In this document: positions 33,301-33,885 of the stretch, piece by piece
How the letters are laid out: each line of letters opens with the position of its first letter
Numbering within the stretch: the first letter of the stretch is position 1
Virus record (IMG/VR): IMGVR_UViG_3300006751_000062
Coordinates: 1-33,885 of that record
DNA: 33,885 nt
DNA from: a virus
Direction: 5' to 3' (one strand)
Notes under the pieces: model-generated
Database searches by the model: none
Told to the model about the DNA's origin: nothing
Seen by the model: the letters and a program-made list of their open reading frames with translations, nothing else
Translations under genes and position numbers: made by a program

Positions 33301-33885
33301 TTTGCTAATGGCAACCTATACTTGAGCTACTCCAACGGGTCAGCCACAACCCCTGCAATTAACACAACGGGGTCGTATGAGTTTGTCCAGCAAGTCACAG
33401 CAAATAGCATAATTTATATCAGCGCAGACAGTTCATGCTCATGCTCCATAGACAATGTACGGTATGAAAAGATTGACACCCTAGTGGACTTCAACCCCCG
33501 CTCTGCATCCACAACCAAGTGGTACAACGCTGCCATCCCTGCCCTATACAACGGCACACTAGAAGGTGGAGTCACGTTGTCGGCTGGGTCTACGGATCAT
33601 TATGTGGGAGGAAACCTTCATGTTGAAGACCCAGTATTCTCCCGTGTTATAACAGAAAAAACAGGGGGAGCTTGGGGGTTCCTTGGTTCAGCCACTAACA
33701 GTAGTGTAATTGCCTTTAAGGATGACAAAAGTTTTGTTATCGGACGAAAAGCGACTGTTACAGATGGCAACTGGACGGGTCAGGATTTAACCATTGGTTC
33801 TGACGGCAACATCTCTACTGGTGGTGATGTCTTTATAGCGAGCGGCAAGAAGCTAGACGTAAAAGGCAACATCCGAGGCGAAGCA
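30382..33885 (+). CDS. Modular tail fibre with LamG-like and carbohydrate-binding-like domains (3' end cut by window)
   Basis: This open frame of 1168 codons has no stop before the window end. The start has no ribosome-binding site but lies two bases after the adaptor stop. Near the N-terminus are phage-fibre motifs: P-E-A-L-D-T-L-N-E-L-A-T-A-L-G-D (about 137-152), then E-K-T-Q-G-Q-S-N-L-G-L-G, then I-T-D-G-S-V-D-T-A-E-L-A. G-I-G/V-G-R-type repeats near 308, 552 and 627 precede beta strands ending L-H-V, L-E-I and L-L-V. A CBM-like beta domain lies at about 355-463. A LamG/concanavalin-like domain follows at about 735-905 (T-V-S-A-W-I-K, G-N-W-H-H). A second CBM-like domain lies at about 910-1032. 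The protein should recognise a cell-surface glycan. Confidence 0.9.
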   Translation, partial: MAEKKVFTGYNFQGGGQAKNLRLESRTDDPTNVGKGHLYFNTTSGKPKVATVDAGTETYATLLTTDSAIEASQLDLTNVDAVTLDGKDSSTTAVADKIPIYGDNGILLVGDPTADGHAANKGWVDTQVANLVDSSPEALDTLNELATALGDDAAFSTTITTSLSNRLRFDAAQTLTSGEKTQGQSNLGLGSVATLSAIGASEITDGSVDTAELADNAVDADKLDDSASFTMAGLTTDSLSVGDYSGASPALTFKASQNGTARINFYDNNNTEGGSLRVVGEQGGSRMNFANRWNTDSDSVTFDLENKKVGIGADATSPSGTLHVSTARYGSELIAGTFSLDNITITAGNNNGYWYCSTGWDVGSTTAGVATQTTGSNGAPLRTSDGFLTAGRAYTYSFDYVKTDGYSIKFTRHTGSAYVTIAELTGSSGTATGTFDASATNGKLYWEVVSGWKGTISNVSIKEDHHSTNGTVSINSGSDDLVVANSDHGGITLLNPVNKKGTIFFADKDDNDVGSIKYNHADNSLAFHTNGATASLELDSGENVKIPTGGLGVGRAASTAPLEIKSNSVSASGSGIIIQSNSGTHPIVKFGEKSTEGGRLHLADEGVDKISFYSDGTTNFINAGNVAIGATSTTNKLLVNDANANSTWNSVHITNTNTVGAGLTLAASTGEQWSIISQGSSGGGGRYNLGFHQTTSNGPDGTGYKLVLDSDGSLNQQGNGIVNSASIQGLQDGACYDFDGTSGGIKLESMANVGTSDLTVSAWIKTTQSGEGTIYRNGYTTPYIVCGINSTKMRASIHDGWASANDENDNGPVVNDGNWHHCVWVLDRSDKFIFYKDGVRTDGNSISSATASIGTDAYHAIGKRPPSDSGTGGSLYFDGQLRDVKIFHSKLEDADVRKLYSGENPKKNLNVDLLAGDGSFDSDSGWTVLNTGWSHGSGVYSVNGSQTQTSHLRRTAAPYAEGDFIRVTFDVTAFANGNLYLSYSNGSATTPAINTTGSYEFVQQVTANSIIYISADSSCSCSIDNVRYEKIDTLVDFNPRSASTTKWYNAAIPALYNGTLEGGVTLSAGSTDHYVGGNLHVEDPVFSRVITEKTGGAWGFLGSATNSSVIAFKDDKSFVIGRKATVTDGNWTGQDLTIGSDGNISTGGDVFIASGKKLDVKGNIRGEA

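Noticed and set aside
1-33885. tRNA genes, CRISPR arrays, insertion sequences, integrase and terminal repeats
   Set aside because: I looked for cloverleaf-like inverted repeats, regularly spaced repeats, transposase or integrase motifs and identical window ends and saw none. By eye this is not exhaustive.

Overview
The window is most of the genome of a T7-like podovirus (Autographiviridae type). The evidence is a single-subunit phage RNA polymerase followed, all on the + strand and in T7 order, by ssDNA-binding protein, endonuclease I, primase-helicase, family A DNA polymerase, 5'-3' exonuclease, portal, scaffold, major capsid protein, tail tubes A and B, four internal virion (ejection) proteins and tail-fibre genes. 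Nothing cellular is present. The predicted lipoprotein with a signal peptide points to a Gram-negative host. The fibre modules and family resemblances suggest an aquatic or marine phage, but the host cannot be named. No photosynthesis genes, integrase, tRNA or CRISPR array were seen.

Layout: 1-1423 is an early/regulatory segment. It holds two HNH-type genes, a structured RNA ending in an intrinsic terminator (737-879), a pair of 23-bp direct repeats (969-1019) and two sigma70-like promoter candidates, one of them just upstream of the RNA polymerase gene. 1424-10318 is the RNA polymerase plus replication and nucleotide metabolism block. It includes an accessory pair between DNA polymerase and exonuclease (a PD-(D/E)XK-like nuclease and a small HExxH protein) and a dNMP kinase. 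10308-14970 is the head block, with a holin-like gene and a lipoprotein gene unusually placed between scaffold and capsid. A strong terminator follows the capsid gene, as in T7. 15029-29702 is the tail and ejection block, with oversized tail tube B and ejection proteins. 29706-33885 holds a short fibre adaptor and a long modular fibre that runs off the window end.

How it probably works (inference): host RNA polymerase reads the early promoters and makes the phage RNA polymerase, which then reads the tightly packed, often overlapping replication and structural genes. Terminase genes, a recognisable endolysin and the fibre C-terminus are not in the window.

The least explained parts are the structured RNA and repeats before the RNA polymerase gene, the nuclease/metalloprotein pair, the lipoprotein in the head block, the two large ejection proteins in which I see no cysteine, and the very large tail tube B.
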